A stretch of DNA of 38,847 nt, taken from Candidatus Levybacteria bacterium GW2011_GWA1_37_16 (GTDB lineage Bacteria > Patescibacteriota > Microgenomatia > Levybacterales > UBA12049). The stretch lies in the NCBI GenBank assembly GCA_943354875.1, contig CALRDJ010000003.1:1-38847 (forward strand), given 5' to 3'. Both the position numbers and the translations under genes were made by a program. Under the pieces are notes generated by a model. It had not been told where the DNA came from. It saw only the letters and a list, made by a program, of their open reading frames with translations, and made no database searches. Each line of letters begins with the position of its first letter. Position 1 is the first letter of the stretch. Positions 16,799-26,157 of this stretch are shown here, piece after piece.

Positions 16799-18805
16799 TT
16801 ATGGTGTTGCCGGTGACAAAGGTGATGGATTTGTAGTTGCGACTGGGGTAACAGGCGAGACTGGAAGCACAGGAATTGGCGCTGAGACAGGAGCCATAGG
16901 TGTCTGAGTGGGTGGTGCGGGTGGAGTGGGCGCAGCTGTGATGGGTTGAGCTACTGGTTCCTGACGCGCCATAGCCTGTTGACGGGCTAAAACTTCCTGA
17001 GGATTTGAGGTGATAAGCTCATGCTCAAAGGGCGCTGCGATAACCTTCATCGCCACATGGTTTTGTCCTGCGAAAAATAGTCCTTCTCCGATGTCGGCAG
17101 AAAGGAGAAGAGCTTTCTCTCCTTCTGAGAGAAAAAAGGTTTTCGTAATCATGTCCACCTCTGCGGCTCCCTGCTTTAGCAGGACTTGAATAGACGAGTT
17201 GGTGAGGACCGCCTTACCATAATCAGTAGAAAGGAAATCCTCTACGTCTTGGGTCGCTGTAGTGAGTCCCAGATAGTACTTACGAGCCCTCTTGGCTATG
17301 CTGTAAACGAATGATGCGCTGTCTTCATATTTCATCATGTACCACGCTTCGTCTAGAATAAGCAGTCTTTTTTTCAGTGTTTTTCGAACTCGTGTCCACA
17401 CGAAATCCAGAATTATATGCATGGCAATTGGTCGTAATTCTTCTTCGAGTCCTCGAATGGAGAAGACAGTAAATGGATTGGTAATATTGAAGTTAGACTG
17501 CTGATTAAAAATACCATTTAAGCTCCCCTTTATAAACTTTTCGAGTCGCAGTGCGAGTTCTTTGGCAGCAGGATCTTCTGTTCCCAGGAGTGTTTTGTAC
17601 AGGTCCTCCATAAGCGGTGCGGGTTGTTTTTGGGTCGCAGGATCTGTCGTAATGCCTTTTTGGCGATACGTCTCCATAAGCGCTCGATCTAATATGGCGT
17701 CGTGTGAGGCATCAAGTTCTCCCATAATGATGCGAAGGAGTCCGTGGAGAGAGAGGATTTTTAGTCCGAGCTCGTTTTCTCCTTCTTCATAGAGACCAGA
17801 CAGATCAAACGGATTGATCTTTATCGGAGAGTTGGAGGTAAATGATACATATTCTCCGCCAACAGTCTTGGCTAATGTTTCATATTCCCCTTCGGGGTCG
17901 ACTATGATCACCTCTGCGCCAAACATAAATTGTCGCATAGCCTCCAGTTTTATAAGAAATGATTTTCCAGAGCCTGATTTTCCGAGGACTACCTCGTTTG
18001 CGTTTTCCAGGGAAAATCGGTCAAAGATGACCAGTGAATTATTTTGCTGGTTAATACCATAGAGCACTCCTTTGTCTTGGGTCAGGGTGGCTGAGGTAAA
18101 TGGAAAAGTAGATGCGAGTGACGTCGTGTCCATATTTCGGGTGATAAAGAGCTTATCTTGTCCGGTAGGCACGGTGGATTTAAATCCTTCTTCCATTTGG
18201 AGTGTGGCTGTTTTGGCTGTCATGAGAAGTGATCCAAGCGTTGCCTGTAGTCTTCTCGTGGAATCTTCGAGGTCTCCATCGGTGTCGGCCGAAATAGTAA
18301 GGTACAGACTGAATTGGTAAAATCGTTCTACGCCCTTTGCTAGTTCTCCTTGGAGCGCAAGTGCGTCCTCCAGCGCTGCGGTGACTTTCGGATCCAAGAC
18401 TTGGTTGTGTTCGACCTGAGACGAGACGGTTGCTTCCATTTCTGCAATTTTTCGCCGTAAGTCTGAAAGGACATCGCTTGAGGTCGTAGGATAAATAAAC
18501 ATAGAGATATCCATGGTATGGTCAAAATCTATGATCGGCTGAAGCCAGTTCGCTGACACATATCGTGGATAGTCGACGACGAACAGCGTTTTAAAGAACT
18601 GTTCACCGACGCGAATAAAGCGAAAGTCTACTTCTATCGACGATGGTGCTATAACATCTGCCAGAGAAACCATGCCTTTTTCAAGAGCTGCGAGCTGTGT
18701 GGCTCCTTGGGCTGCTTGCTCAGTTGGCGACTTGGGCTTCAGTGTGCCCGGTTGGACATTCTCTGTCATGGTCGGCGTAGTTACTTTTTTGCCAAAGCCA
18801 AACAT
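16799..18805 (-). CDS. virB4: VirB4-family T4SS ATPase
   Basis: 668 aa. The N-terminal domain (about 1-260) is followed by the RecA-like motor: Walker A LGKSGSGKSFLIKLEA near 273, FGAEVIIVDPEGEYETLAKT just after it, Walker B RLLILDEAWYMMK near 480, and the sensor-like TATQDVEDFLST. This pattern is typical of VirB4/TraC/TrbE proteins that power pilus assembly and substrate transfer at the inner membrane. The last 60 residues are a Pro/Thr/Ala tail, unusual for the family, possibly a disordered tether. The ATG overlaps the upstream gene's stop (TAATG), and the SLT/HExxH gene follows after 8 nt. Confidence 0.92.
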   Translation of the reverse strand: MFGFGKKVTTPTMTENVQPGTLKPKSPTEQAAQGATQLAALEKGMVSLADVIAPSSIEVDFRFIRVGEQFFKTLFVVDYPRYVSANWLQPIIDFDHTMDISMFIYPTTSSDVLSDLRRKIAEMEATVSSQVEHNQVLDPKVTAALEDALALQGELAKGVERFYQFSLYLTISADTDGDLEDSTRRLQATLGSLLMTAKTATLQMEEGFKSTVPTGQDKLFITRNMDTTSLASTFPFTSATLTQDKGVLYGINQQNNSLVIFDRFSLENANEVVLGKSGSGKSFLIKLEAMRQFMFGAEVIIVDPEGEYETLAKTVGGEYVSFTSNSPIKINPFDLSGLYEEGENELGLKILSLHGLLRIIMGELDASHDAILDRALMETYRQKGITTDPATQKQPAPLMEDLYKTLLGTEDPAAKELALRLEKFIKGSLNGIFNQQSNFNITNPFTVFSIRGLEEELRPIAMHIILDFVWTRVRKTLKKRLLILDEAWYMMKYEDSASFVYSIAKRARKYYLGLTTATQDVEDFLSTDYGKAVLTNSSIQVLLKQGAAEVDMITKTFFLSEGEKALLLSADIGEGLFFAGQNHVAMKVIAAPFEHELITSNPQEVLARQQAMARQEPVAQPITAAPTPPAPPTQTPMAPVSAPIPVLPVSPVTPVATTNPSPLSPATP

Positions 18806-19479
18806 TACCTCGTCCCTCCTATAATTGCGGTATTTGTAGAAGCGCTTATTTGGTTGGATCCTAGAGGGTTATATACGTCATACAGGACTCGTGCTAAATC
18901 TTCTTTTTCTAGTACTTTTGCTCGCAAGCCAAGTCTTCCCAGCTGATTGAGTATTCCGTCAGCCTTCGTATGAAGAACAGTCTTAGCGCTCTCCATTTGG
19001 CTCGATCCGGAAGATTTTTTTACTGATGCCTGAACATTTGCCAATCCTTTTTCCAGCGGTGAGTAGGGAACTACGATATAAAAACTCTTATCCAGTACGG
19101 TGTTTACTTTTACGAGTTCTTGTACGAAATCACGGTAAAGTTTTATTTGTGCTATGAGAAGGCCATTTTGTACTTCGTTTAGCCCTGGATGCAGGAGTTG
19201 TGGGTTATTTATTTGATGCGTCAAATTATTTACATATGATGAGATATCTATTTTTTTATTTCGGATAACGAGCTGAATAGAAAAAGAGAGTGAATTGAGA
19301 AAGCTGGCATACCCATAGATTTTCGCATCTTGCTCATCTCGCGATAGGAGCGCGAAGTTAGTAGCTTGGACTTCGATGATAAGACAGCCATTCCCGTTTT
19401 TTAGCAGTACGACGTTTTCTGAGATGTCAGCAATTTCGGTGAACTTCTGTGTGGATCCTGATTTAGTTTTGTTTGGCAT
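18805..19479 (-). CDS. TraC-like T4SS protein (partner of VirB4)
   Basis: 224 aa, soluble and mixed alpha/beta. It starts with a segment (FTEIADISENVVLLKNGNGCLIIEVQATNF) that resembles the N-terminal domain found in TraC/VirB4 proteins and in the separate TraC-like proteins placed between PrgI and VirB4 in Firmicutes and CPR loci. It lacks Walker motifs. The stop overlaps the virB4 start, and the PrgI gene ends 2 nt upstream of its ATG, so the three are one translational unit. It probably forms part of the inner-membrane or cytosolic platform. Assigned mainly by context and modest similarity. Confidence 0.65.
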   Translation of the reverse strand: MPNKTKSGSTQKFTEIADISENVVLLKNGNGCLIIEVQATNFALLSRDEQDAKIYGYASFLNSLSFSIQLVIRNKKIDISSYVNNLTHQINNPQLLHPGLNEVQNGLLIAQIKLYRDFVQELVKVNTVLDKSFYIVVPYSPLEKGLANVQASVKKSSGSSQMESAKTVLHTKADGILNQLGRLGLRAKVLEKEDLARVLYDVYNPLGSNQISASTNTAIIGGTR

Positions 19480-19481
19480 GC

Positions 19482-20681
19482 TTAGGCACCGAATAAGTCC
19501 TTTCTGAGATCTTCACGCGCATCTGTTGAGATAATCTCAATGGGTTGGATAGGTTCTCCGACTGCATCTATTTGGATGAGATCAAATTTTTGTTTTCCAC
19601 CTGGATCCTCAAAAGCGAGTGTGTATGTTCCGTTCAGTAGTGAGGTGGCTGCGGCGAACTGGCCGAGCTGGTTGGTTTTAAATGCTCTGACTGGATTTCC
19701 TTCTTGGTCCTGCACTTCTACGAGAATATTTGGCAAAATATTTCCTCGGGAATCCTTTATGATTCCGACGAGTAGATTCGGTGCTTCAGGGGCAGTAGGG
19801 AGTCCGATTCGTACGCCCATTTCTTTCGTAATTTTCCGTACGTTTTGAGAAGGCGCTGGCGTATTTACTCCCTCAGAGGGAGTAAATACTGGTTGGGATT
19901 GACTGAGTTTTTTCGTCATAGACATAAGCTGTTTTTCCAGCTCTGCTTTTTGGGCCATAATCTCTTGGAGTTGTTTTTCAAGCGCTTGGGACTGTTCATG
20001 TGCCACCTCTGCTGTTTTTTGGTCAGTGACCTGTTCTGCAGCTTGGGCGTTTTGAAGCGCTTCAGCTACTTCGAGTGCCCGTTCTTCTAGAACTTTCTCT
20101 TCCTGTGGTACAGAAGGAGGAGGCGTGGCGGGCTGAGGTGCGATAACTACGGGTGTGGGCGCTATTACTATGGGAGCCGGTGCTTCTACGACTGGTTGCT
20201 CGGGTTGTAGTCGTGGGGCAGATAGATTCGTTACGTTTTGAAAAAACTTGAGTTCTTTTTCATCGAGTTTGTTTTGGGTCCTCGGTGTTTTCATTTTTGC
20301 TAAAATATCATCTATCGAGGTCAACTGAGTTTGTCCAGTCGAGTATGTCGAAGTAGATACGGGTGCAGGTATTTGGAAAATCGCTACTTCCCCGCCAATT
20401 TTTTCATAGAGATATCGCTCAGGAACGAATAGCGCTTTTATGAAATTTATAAGCATTATGTCCAGAGGTCTTCCCTCCACAGGCAGAAAGGCGAGTCCAG
20501 CTCCGAGACCCGCCGAAAAAATCATAAAAGGGAGTTTTATGAAAAGAGGGAGGGGAGATGAGAGGAAAAGCCAGGCGATGATGATGCCACCAGCCACATA
20601 TGCGAACTGCTTTATGGTCATATCGCCAATAAGCTTAAACTGGAACCCCGTTATGTCTTGTGGGATAGGATGGTTTTCCAT
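19482..20681 (-). CDS. PrgI family T4SS membrane protein with a C-terminal carboxypeptidase-regulatory-like domain
   Basis: 399 aa. Residues 1-100 match the PrgI pattern: a short N-terminus (PIPQDITGFQFKLIGDMTIKQ), two membrane helices (about 25-45 and 50-66), and RPLDIMLINFIKALFVPERYLYEK. PrgI is the VirB3-like small membrane partner of VirB4. A long Pro/Ala linker and a coiled coil (about 195-260, rich in Glu, Gln and Lys) follow. The C-terminal beta domain (NLLVGIIKDSRGNILPNILV, YTLAFEDPGG) resembles carboxypeptidase-regulatory or Cna-B-like folds. Standard PrgI proteins stop after about 130 aa, so the coiled coil and beta domain are additions. First gene of PrgI-TraC-VirB4-SLT; the coordinates agree with ATG at 20681. 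Confidence 0.8.
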   Translation of the reverse strand: MENHPIPQDITGFQFKLIGDMTIKQFAYVAGGIIIAWLFLSSPLPLFIKLPFMIFSAGLGAGLAFLPVEGRPLDIMLINFIKALFVPERYLYEKIGGEVAIFQIPAPVSTSTYSTGQTQLTSIDDILAKMKTPRTQNKLDEKELKFFQNVTNLSAPRLQPEQPVVEAPAPIVIAPTPVVIAPQPATPPPSVPQEEKVLEERALEVAEALQNAQAAEQVTDQKTAEVAHEQSQALEKQLQEIMAQKAELEKQLMSMTKKLSQSQPVFTPSEGVNTPAPSQNVRKITKEMGVRIGLPTAPEAPNLLVGIIKDSRGNILPNILVEVQDQEGNPVRAFKTNQLGQFAAATSLLNGTYTLAFEDPGGKQKFDLIQIDAVGEPIQPIEIISTDAREDLRKDLFGA

Positions 20682-20802
20682 AGGCAGTTAGTCAGCATCT
20701 GAGTAATGCTAACTATGTGTAAGTAGCGTATAACGTGAAAATAATGTTTTCAAGATTATCAAACTGGGTCAAAAAATGAGGAAATTAGCCTGCCCCGTGA
20801 AA

Positions 20803-20881
20803 AATCGCTCTTTAAGCCGTACTACGAATAGTAGATCCGCTCGAAGAAACTATTTGAGCGGATAAGGCGAGAAGCAAGATG
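20803..20881. repeat. Two-copy structured element, copy 1
   Basis: 79 nt in the gap between the PrgI start and the preceding gene's stop. As written on plus it can fold as a junction: TCGCtCTT pairs with AAGGCGA as the closing stem, CTAC-GAATA-GTAG is a small hairpin, and ATCCGCTC pairs perfectly with GAGCGGAT. Copy 2 is at 26645-26732. Outside the last hairpin the two copies are nearly identical. The functional strand is not known; the reverse complement folds equally well in outline. Confidence 0.65.
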
Positions 20882-20903
20882 AATGGGGAGGCTGGCGTGA
20901 AAA

Positions 20904-21275
20904 TTAATTACGAGGTTTCTTTTTCGATGCTCTTATTTCTTTAATAATCAGCTCCATAGCTTTTCGTGCTATGCCTAGGTCTACTGATTCAGACTGTTTG
21001 ACGGCTACACCTTGCATTTCTTTCTCTATTTCTTGTTCGACTCGGAGATAAAATTCTTTATCAAGCTTCTCTTTTCCTTCACCAGCTTTTACCATGGCTT
21101 CCTGTGTTTTTTCCTCTAGAGCACCCTTATAGATAGCAAAGTAGGTGTCCCAGAGTATCTGCTGAATCACGAGTTTTTGATCATCATCCAGTTGCTCAAA
21201 GAGATCGAGTAGGTCTGTTTTAAATCCTTCTTCGAAAGGAAGGATTTTTATAATGCTTCTGGTCGTTAGTGTCAT
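20904..21275 (-). CDS. Hypothetical helical protein of the T4SS locus
   Basis: 123 aa, all-helical in appearance with high Glu/Lys content and no membrane segment. The start overlaps the stop of the large 842-aa gene by 4 nt (ATGA), so it is third in the operon beginning at 24204. The N-terminal TLTTRSIIKILPFEEGFKTD is the only compact hydrophobic part. It could be a small cytosolic partner or chaperone for the large neighbour, but nothing in the sequence proves that. Confidence 0.6.
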   Translation of the reverse strand: MTLTTRSIIKILPFEEGFKTDLLDLFEQLDDDQKLVIQQILWDTYFAIYKGALEEKTQEAMVKAGEGKEKLDKEFYLRVEQEIEKEMQGVAVKQSESVDLGIARKAMELIIKEIRASKKKPRN

Positions 21276-23800
21276 AATGCGTTCACCTCGTTCGCTAGTT
21301 GATTAATCATATCTCGAAAACCCGTATAGAGCTGGGGGTAGGAAATATTGCGTGTAACAGCTATGTGTCCATTTATCTGGTCGAGTGCATCCTTCATGGT
21401 GAATGGTGCTGTTAGGCCTAAATTAAACGCGTTATGCATGCGCTCAGCTAGCTGTTCTGGAGGGAATACCTTATGGAGTTTCTGGAATTCCGCTCCGCGA
21501 TTTGGCGTGTCCTGGTAGTTGAATAGTAGGTTTAGTGTTTCGTAATAACCTCTTGGTGCGTTGACTGTTCGTTCTTGTTCGGAGTAGGTATTGTTTGTCG
21601 CTCCTATATCGACAGAATCGGTAAAAGTAGCTATAGAGTCTGGTATCTGTACCGCTTTTGTAAATATTTCTCCTTGGCGAGTGGGGTTTAGGAGTCTATC
21701 GGTTAACTCTATTATTCCTTTTGTGTTCTCCGTGGTTTCATCTGCGGATTTCACGATTTTATTCTGTACCTCTATCTGCTGGTCAAGATCTTTGATTTGT
21801 ACATCGAGCGATGTCTGATATCGGATGCGGAGTTTTTTACGAGCCTCTGTCTGGGCATGTTGTAAGGCCTCCAGGTTGCTTGTTGTAAACGCAGGATCTG
21901 TGCTCCATCTGTAGGGTGGATTGTGTAGTAGATTTGTGAGCTGTGCATCGGACATAGTGAATAGGTCGTTTGCATTAAGCGTTCCGCCGCCGACAGCAGG
22001 ATTTACGATCTGGTTATACACGTCCACTTGGACTACTGGGCTAATATCATATATTTCAATCTGTCGTGCCTCATGCTCGGATTTAGCGCGAAGAATTGTT
22101 TTGCGAAGCTCTGCTTTCTCTTCAGGCGTGGTGTTGCTTATGCTATATGGTGGATTTGTGGCTAGTACGACGAGCTCGTCAAATGTCTTACTCCCTAGTT
22201 CAGCAGGGGTAATGGTGGGAGCGCCCCCTGCAGGAGCGACAAGATCGTCATATGCCTTCTGAGTTTCGCTTAGTTCTTTTGGTAGATTTTCTAAGGTTGC
22301 ACTTTCTGTCTCCTGTTGAGTTTTTATAGCTTCTTGAGACGCGTCTTTTAGCTCCGTTAGTTTCTGTATTCTATCATCTCTATCCTTTATTTCTTTAGAG
22401 AGTTGGTCTTTTTCTGGATGCTGTAAATTAGCTCGTTCTGTCGCTATAGCTTTTACATCTGCATTGTCAACAGAGCCTGTCGTAGTCCCAAGTGCAGCTG
22501 CTCTCCTTCTCGATACGTCTTCAAACTCTGTTTTGTATACATCCAGCCAGTTTCTTCTTGCCTCTGTGTGCTGCTTGCTTAGGCTGTCTCCTCCATTATA
22601 AGCGGTGTTGAGTTCATCTTTTAACCTAGTAATCTCCGTATCTATGGTTGTTGGGATATCTGTAATAATGGTGAGTTTAAATTCTTCTCGGAGCGTTCTC
22701 TCAATTTTTTTAGGGGCCTCCTGTGTAGTGGCGAACACTTTTAGTGGGGTTTTTTTACCCGCTGTTTCTGTCTTGGTAGTATCTAAGGCCTCAATTTTCT
22801 TTCTAGCTTCTTTGGCTCGGTTTCCTGCGGCAGTGTTTGTCTCCTGACCATCTTTTTTAGTCGCAATTGAGCTCCTGATAGCCTTTACTGATTCTAGGCC
22901 AATGCCATCTCTTGAGGGATCGCCTTTCATCAGTACACCTATGGATTCTACCGCTTTTTTCACATATACGTCCTGTTCTGCTTTGCGAAATCTTCGGAGA
23001 TTGCCTATTGTGTCAAGATTATCGTAGTCAGGCGTTGCTCCAGGCATGGCCAATCCTAGTGGGCCGACGCAGAAAAGGGGACTGTCAGCTGTATTATTCC
23101 AAATATCTCTCACGCCACTTCTGTTGGCATCAAATTGGTCTATTATGGTTTTTTCCCACCGAGCTTCAGATTGCTGAAAACCAGTTGTAGTAAGTGTATT
23201 TCGCAGAATTACATCTGCTGGTGTTGACTCAAGGCTTTTCAGAGGCAGGCCGATATCTGCATAAAGACTACGGAGCGCAGTGATTCCTTGTCGTATCTCA
23301 TCTCGTACGGTGTTTGCATTTCGAGTCGTTTCTACGGCTATTCTTCCTGGTATTTTCTCAATGAGATTCGTAGTTGGGTTTACTTGTAGGCTATCGAGAT
23401 CCATGCCTGTCATGGCTTGAAAGTATTCTTTTTCTGCGGGATTTGCTTTCATGGCAGTGAAGAGTTCAGGTCTGAGAGTTATGGATAGTTCTGTGCCACG
23501 TCTGTGGAAGGACTGGACTGCTCGGTGCACGCCATATCCAGCCGCTCCTACTACTGCTGCAATTCCCCCTGCCATAGCACCACCTGCTGGCGATTGAGTC
23601 GCGATGGCGTTAAGCCCTCCTAGGGTAGGAGGAGCCATGATGGCACCAGCTGTGGTGACGATTCGTCTGAGATTGGGCTGTAGGGTGTCGTACCAGAAGG
23701 CACGTACTGTGCCACGATCGCTACCATGAACGACTACTCCCTGAGCTGCGATAACTCGGGGCTCCTGAGGGTCGATTTGTGTCTTAAGACCTAACCCCAT
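21272..23800 (-). CDS. Large hypothetical coiled-coil protein of the T4SS locus
   Basis: 842 aa. The Gly/Ala-rich hydrophobic stretch near residues 48-90 (VTTAGAIMAPPTLGG, GAMAGGIAAVVGAAGYGV) could be a membrane or hairpin insertion segment. The remainder is strongly charged and mostly helical, with long coiled-coil-like blocks around 330-520 and 670-710. Two similar segments (near 535-590 and 600-660) contain a repeated pattern: VAP-GGAP-ITPAELGSKTFDELVVLATNPPYS and VNPAVGGGTLNANDLFTMSDAQLTNLLHNPPYR, suggesting an internal duplication. It starts 10 nt inside the upstream gene and overlaps the downstream gene by 4 nt. No family recognised; probably lineage-specific. Confidence 0.65.
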   Translation of the reverse strand: MGLGLKTQIDPQEPRVIAAQGVVVHGSDRGTVRAFWYDTLQPNLRRIVTTAGAIMAPPTLGGLNAIATQSPAGGAMAGGIAAVVGAAGYGVHRAVQSFHRRGTELSITLRPELFTAMKANPAEKEYFQAMTGMDLDSLQVNPTTNLIEKIPGRIAVETTRNANTVRDEIRQGITALRSLYADIGLPLKSLESTPADVILRNTLTTTGFQQSEARWEKTIIDQFDANRSGVRDIWNNTADSPLFCVGPLGLAMPGATPDYDNLDTIGNLRRFRKAEQDVYVKKAVESIGVLMKGDPSRDGIGLESVKAIRSSIATKKDGQETNTAAGNRAKEARKKIEALDTTKTETAGKKTPLKVFATTQEAPKKIERTLREEFKLTIITDIPTTIDTEITRLKDELNTAYNGGDSLSKQHTEARRNWLDVYKTEFEDVSRRRAAALGTTTGSVDNADVKAIATERANLQHPEKDQLSKEIKDRDDRIQKLTELKDASQEAIKTQQETESATLENLPKELSETQKAYDDLVAPAGGAPTITPAELGSKTFDELVVLATNPPYSISNTTPEEKAELRKTILRAKSEHEARQIEIYDISPVVQVDVYNQIVNPAVGGGTLNANDLFTMSDAQLTNLLHNPPYRWSTDPAFTTSNLEALQHAQTEARKKLRIRYQTSLDVQIKDLDQQIEVQNKIVKSADETTENTKGIIELTDRLLNPTRQGEIFTKAVQIPDSIATFTDSVDIGATNNTYSEQERTVNAPRGYYETLNLLFNYQDTPNRGAEFQKLHKVFPPEQLAERMHNAFNLGLTAPFTMKDALDQINGHIAVTRNISYPQLYTGFRDMINQLANEVNAL

Positions 23801-24204
23801 GCCTGATCGTTGTCGAAGTATTTTTCTATTTTTCCCGCATCCGGCTTTCCATCCGTAGTCAATGCATCGTAGAGCATTAAATCCACTCTGGCGTTTTCAT
23901 TGCCTCTAAGTCTTGGTAATACTTGTGAGACCTGTGTCAGATAATCTTCTAGAAAGTGGGTGATTTTATTCTCAGTCTCTTTACTAATAGTTACTTTTTT
24001 CGGCTGAGATTCTGTTTCTCTGTTTCCGACTATATCGGTACCGGTATCAATTCCCAGCTTGAAATCACGTTCATTAAATGTGCGCTTCGCATCGCGTGCT
24101 TTAGCTTCCTCGTTCGCTTTTGTTTGAAGGGCTACGTTCGGTGCGGGCGCGATTCTTCTTTGTTGAATCCTTTGTGCGAGAACATCGGGCGACTGAATAG
24201 CCAT
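23791..24204 (-). CDS. Small hypothetical protein, first gene of a T4SS-locus operon
   Basis: 137 aa, hydrophilic, with a basic N-terminal half (VLAQRIQQRRIAPAPNVALQ) and a C-terminal helical half (ENKITHFLEDYLTQVSQVLPRL). A well-formed promoter, -35 TTGAAA, a 17-bp spacer and -10 TACTAT, ends 8 nt before the ATG. The stop overlaps the next gene's start by 10 nt. Function unknown. Confidence 0.6.
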   Translation of the reverse strand: MAIQSPDVLAQRIQQRRIAPAPNVALQTKANEEAKARDAKRTFNERDFKLGIDTGTDIVGNRETESQPKKVTISKETENKITHFLEDYLTQVSQVLPRLRGNENARVDLMLYDALTTDGKPDAGKIEKYFDNDQAWG

Positions 24205-24212
24205 ATAAGAAA

Positions 24213-24248
24213 ATAGTAGTTGATGTAGGTTTTTATTTCAAGTATGCT
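24213..24248. promoter_or_regulatory. Overlapping divergent leaderless promoters
   Basis: Minus strand: TTGAAA (24236-24241), a 17-bp spacer, TACTAT (24213-24218), then 8 nt to the ATG at 24204. Plus strand: TTGATG (24220-24225), a 17-bp spacer, TATGCT (24243-24248), then 8 nt to the ATG at 24257. The two promoters share their spacer DNA, so they probably compete for polymerase. Confidence 0.65.
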
Positions 24249-24256
24249 CATTATAT

Positions 24257-25780
24257 ATGGGACCAGAAGGATCAGTAGCGCCACCACCAGAAGCGCGACC
24301 AAAGGCTCCACGACGACCAAAACCAGTATCTCCTGTAAAGCCTGCTGAAGCAGGTGTTTCTTCTGTAGTGCAAACAGAACCTCAAGTATCATCAAAAATT
24401 ACAACAGAGGCTCGGGATTTGTTAAGTAAGCTTAGTCAGGAAGGCACTGTGCCTGCTTTTATAACAGCAAATTTTCAAAGAATATTACAAGAAAACGGAG
24501 TAGCCCAAGAGGATATTAACAAGATGAGGCCAGAAGAAGCGGCAGATTGGTTGAGAAACAAAGCAAAAGCAGAAGATGAACAACCAGAATCTGGTACGCC
24601 CGCTGAGCCAGCAGATGCTACGGAGCCGACAGATGCGTCCGTGGAGAAACCTGTTGATAATAGACAGCGCTTGGAAGATCTCCGGGGAGCAAGTGATGTG
24701 GCATTGACCACAAGAGTTAGAGCGCTAAATAGCGAGTTGGGGAGAATGACTGATGAAGAATACAGAAGCGCAGTAGATGAAAATCGAGGCATAAATGTGC
24801 TTTTGACCTTAGATGATATTCGAAACGGAAAAGAGATTCAGGGAAAACTGGAGGGAGTGAAAACTGCTGAAGGCGTAGTAGTTGTCACGAATATTGCGAG
24901 CGGAGAAGAGAGCAGTGCGGTTTGTGTGATTGAGGGAAGAGCTGAGACGATGTCTATTTCTCGAGGTGCACTGGTAGATGCGCAGTTGCTTTCAGAGGCA
25001 GATGCCATGCGATCACAATTCCCAGATCCAACTAGTCCCGAGAGGATTGTGTTAGAGGCCAGAATTTCAGTCCTGCAGAATGGAGAAGAAGGTTTGCCGA
25101 CGGGAGATACGCCTATCGGAGCTGCTGTGGATGCAGCAGTAGGAAAAGTATTCGATGCAGAGTCGGCGGTGGGTATGGAGGCAGGGCTTTTGGAGTACCA
25201 TGCTGGAGCGTTAGAGCAGAAAATTCAGCAACTCCAAAAAGAAAAAAAGCCGAGAAGTATCGAGGACGAGCGACTTTTAGCGCTTTTGCGTTTAGGGCAG
25301 CTAGCGAGGGGAGAAGGGGCAGTATTTGTGCGTTCTCGAGCGATAACGATGTTAAGAGAGCGAAAAGTTGAAATACCTGAGCCTGTAGTTGCGGCATTGA
25401 ATAAGCAGTTGGGTGAAGCAAGGCCCGCGCTGGACACTCTTCTTAGATCGCTTAAGCTCAAGGATGGCGGAAAGCTTACCGATGAACAGATAGGTAAATT
25501 TAAGGATATTGTTAATCGTATTGGAATTGATCATATGCTTGCTACGGGAGGACTTGAGCCATTATTGGGTGAGGGTGGCGTAGCGCAGGTGGGTGAATTT
25601 ATTTTTGGCGATACACCAGATTCAGATATAAATGCGCAGTTAGGGAATTTATTAGCAGACAAAACATTGCTTGAAAAATATGGTGGAAAAGCGAAAAAGG
25701 GAGGATTACTTTTTCTCGTTATGATTGCTTTAGCTTCAGGAATGGTTATAAAAGACGCTGCGAGTACTGGACGTCACTAA
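24257..25780 (+). CDS. Hypothetical acidic protein with a C-terminal membrane anchor
   Basis: 507 aa. The N-terminal 45 residues are a Pro/Ala/Lys-rich disordered tail, followed by mostly helical, acidic sequence. One hydrophobic segment at the extreme C-terminus (KKGGLLFLVMIALASGMVI) could be a tail anchor. A central beta-like segment (KTAEGVVVVTNIASGEESSAVCVIEG, about 195-220) stands out. It is transcribed from a leaderless promoter divergent from the 24204 operon and ends 1 nt before the stop of the convergent pilin-like gene. No family recognised. Confidence 0.65.
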   Translation: MGPEGSVAPPPEARPKAPRRPKPVSPVKPAEAGVSSVVQTEPQVSSKITTEARDLLSKLSQEGTVPAFITANFQRILQENGVAQEDINKMRPEEAADWLRNKAKAEDEQPESGTPAEPADATEPTDASVEKPVDNRQRLEDLRGASDVALTTRVRALNSELGRMTDEEYRSAVDENRGINVLLTLDDIRNGKEIQGKLEGVKTAEGVVVVTNIASGEESSAVCVIEGRAETMSISRGALVDAQLLSEADAMRSQFPDPTSPERIVLEARISVLQNGEEGLPTGDTPIGAAVDAAVGKVFDAESAVGMEAGLLEYHAGALEQKIQQLQKEKKPRSIEDERLLALLRLGQLARGEGAVFVRSRAITMLRERKVEIPEPVVAALNKQLGEARPALDTLLRSLKLKDGGKLTDEQIGKFKDIVNRIGIDHMLATGGLEPLLGEGGVAQVGEFIFGDTPDSDINAQLGNLLADKTLLEKYGGKAKKGGLLFLVMIALASGMVIKDAASTGRH

Positions 25781-25781
25781 A

Positions 25782-26102
25782 CTATTTACAGTTATCAAAG
25801 CCGAATTGCTTTATGCAGTCAGTTCCCGTAAGTCCTGAGATGAAATTTACTATGAAAAACGATATAAGTATTATAACCAGTCCTATGACTGCGTAGGTGA
25901 GGGTGTTTCTAGCCGAGTCGGCTTGTTTCGGGTCTCCACCAGCAGAGATGTACTTATAGCCCGCGTAGAGTATCATGAACACTGCTACGATCCCAGAAAA
26001 TATTAATAGACCATTCACTACGTTTTGAAATACTGCGGGAATGCACTTCAGGGTGGCCACGCCATTTACTACACAGTCTTTTACTATAATATTCCAATCC
26101 AT
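25782..26102 (-). CDS. VirB2/TrbC-like pilin family protein
   Basis: 106 aa, with two membrane helices (about 28-48 and 70-95) separated by a short loop holding SAGGDPKQADSARNTL. The same loop pattern (SGGDK-A---AR) occurs in three other proteins here (26158-26574, 27158-27505 and the C-terminus of 27937-29328), marking a paralogous family of TrbC/VirB2-like pilins. No cleavable signal peptide is evident, but four Cys residues flank the helices, which may form disulphides. These proteins are the likely pilus or transfer-channel subunits powered by VirB4. The stop is adjacent to the convergent 507-aa gene. Confidence 0.7.
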   Translation of the reverse strand: MDWNIIVKDCVVNGVATLKCIPAVFQNVVNGLLIFSGIVAVFMILYAGYKYISAGGDPKQADSARNTLTYAVIGLVIILISFFIVNFISGLTGTDCIKQFGFDNCK

Positions 26103-26157
26103 ATATTAAGCGTAGCAAAGAAAAAGAGGTAAGTAAAGGGAATTATGGTGAAACAAC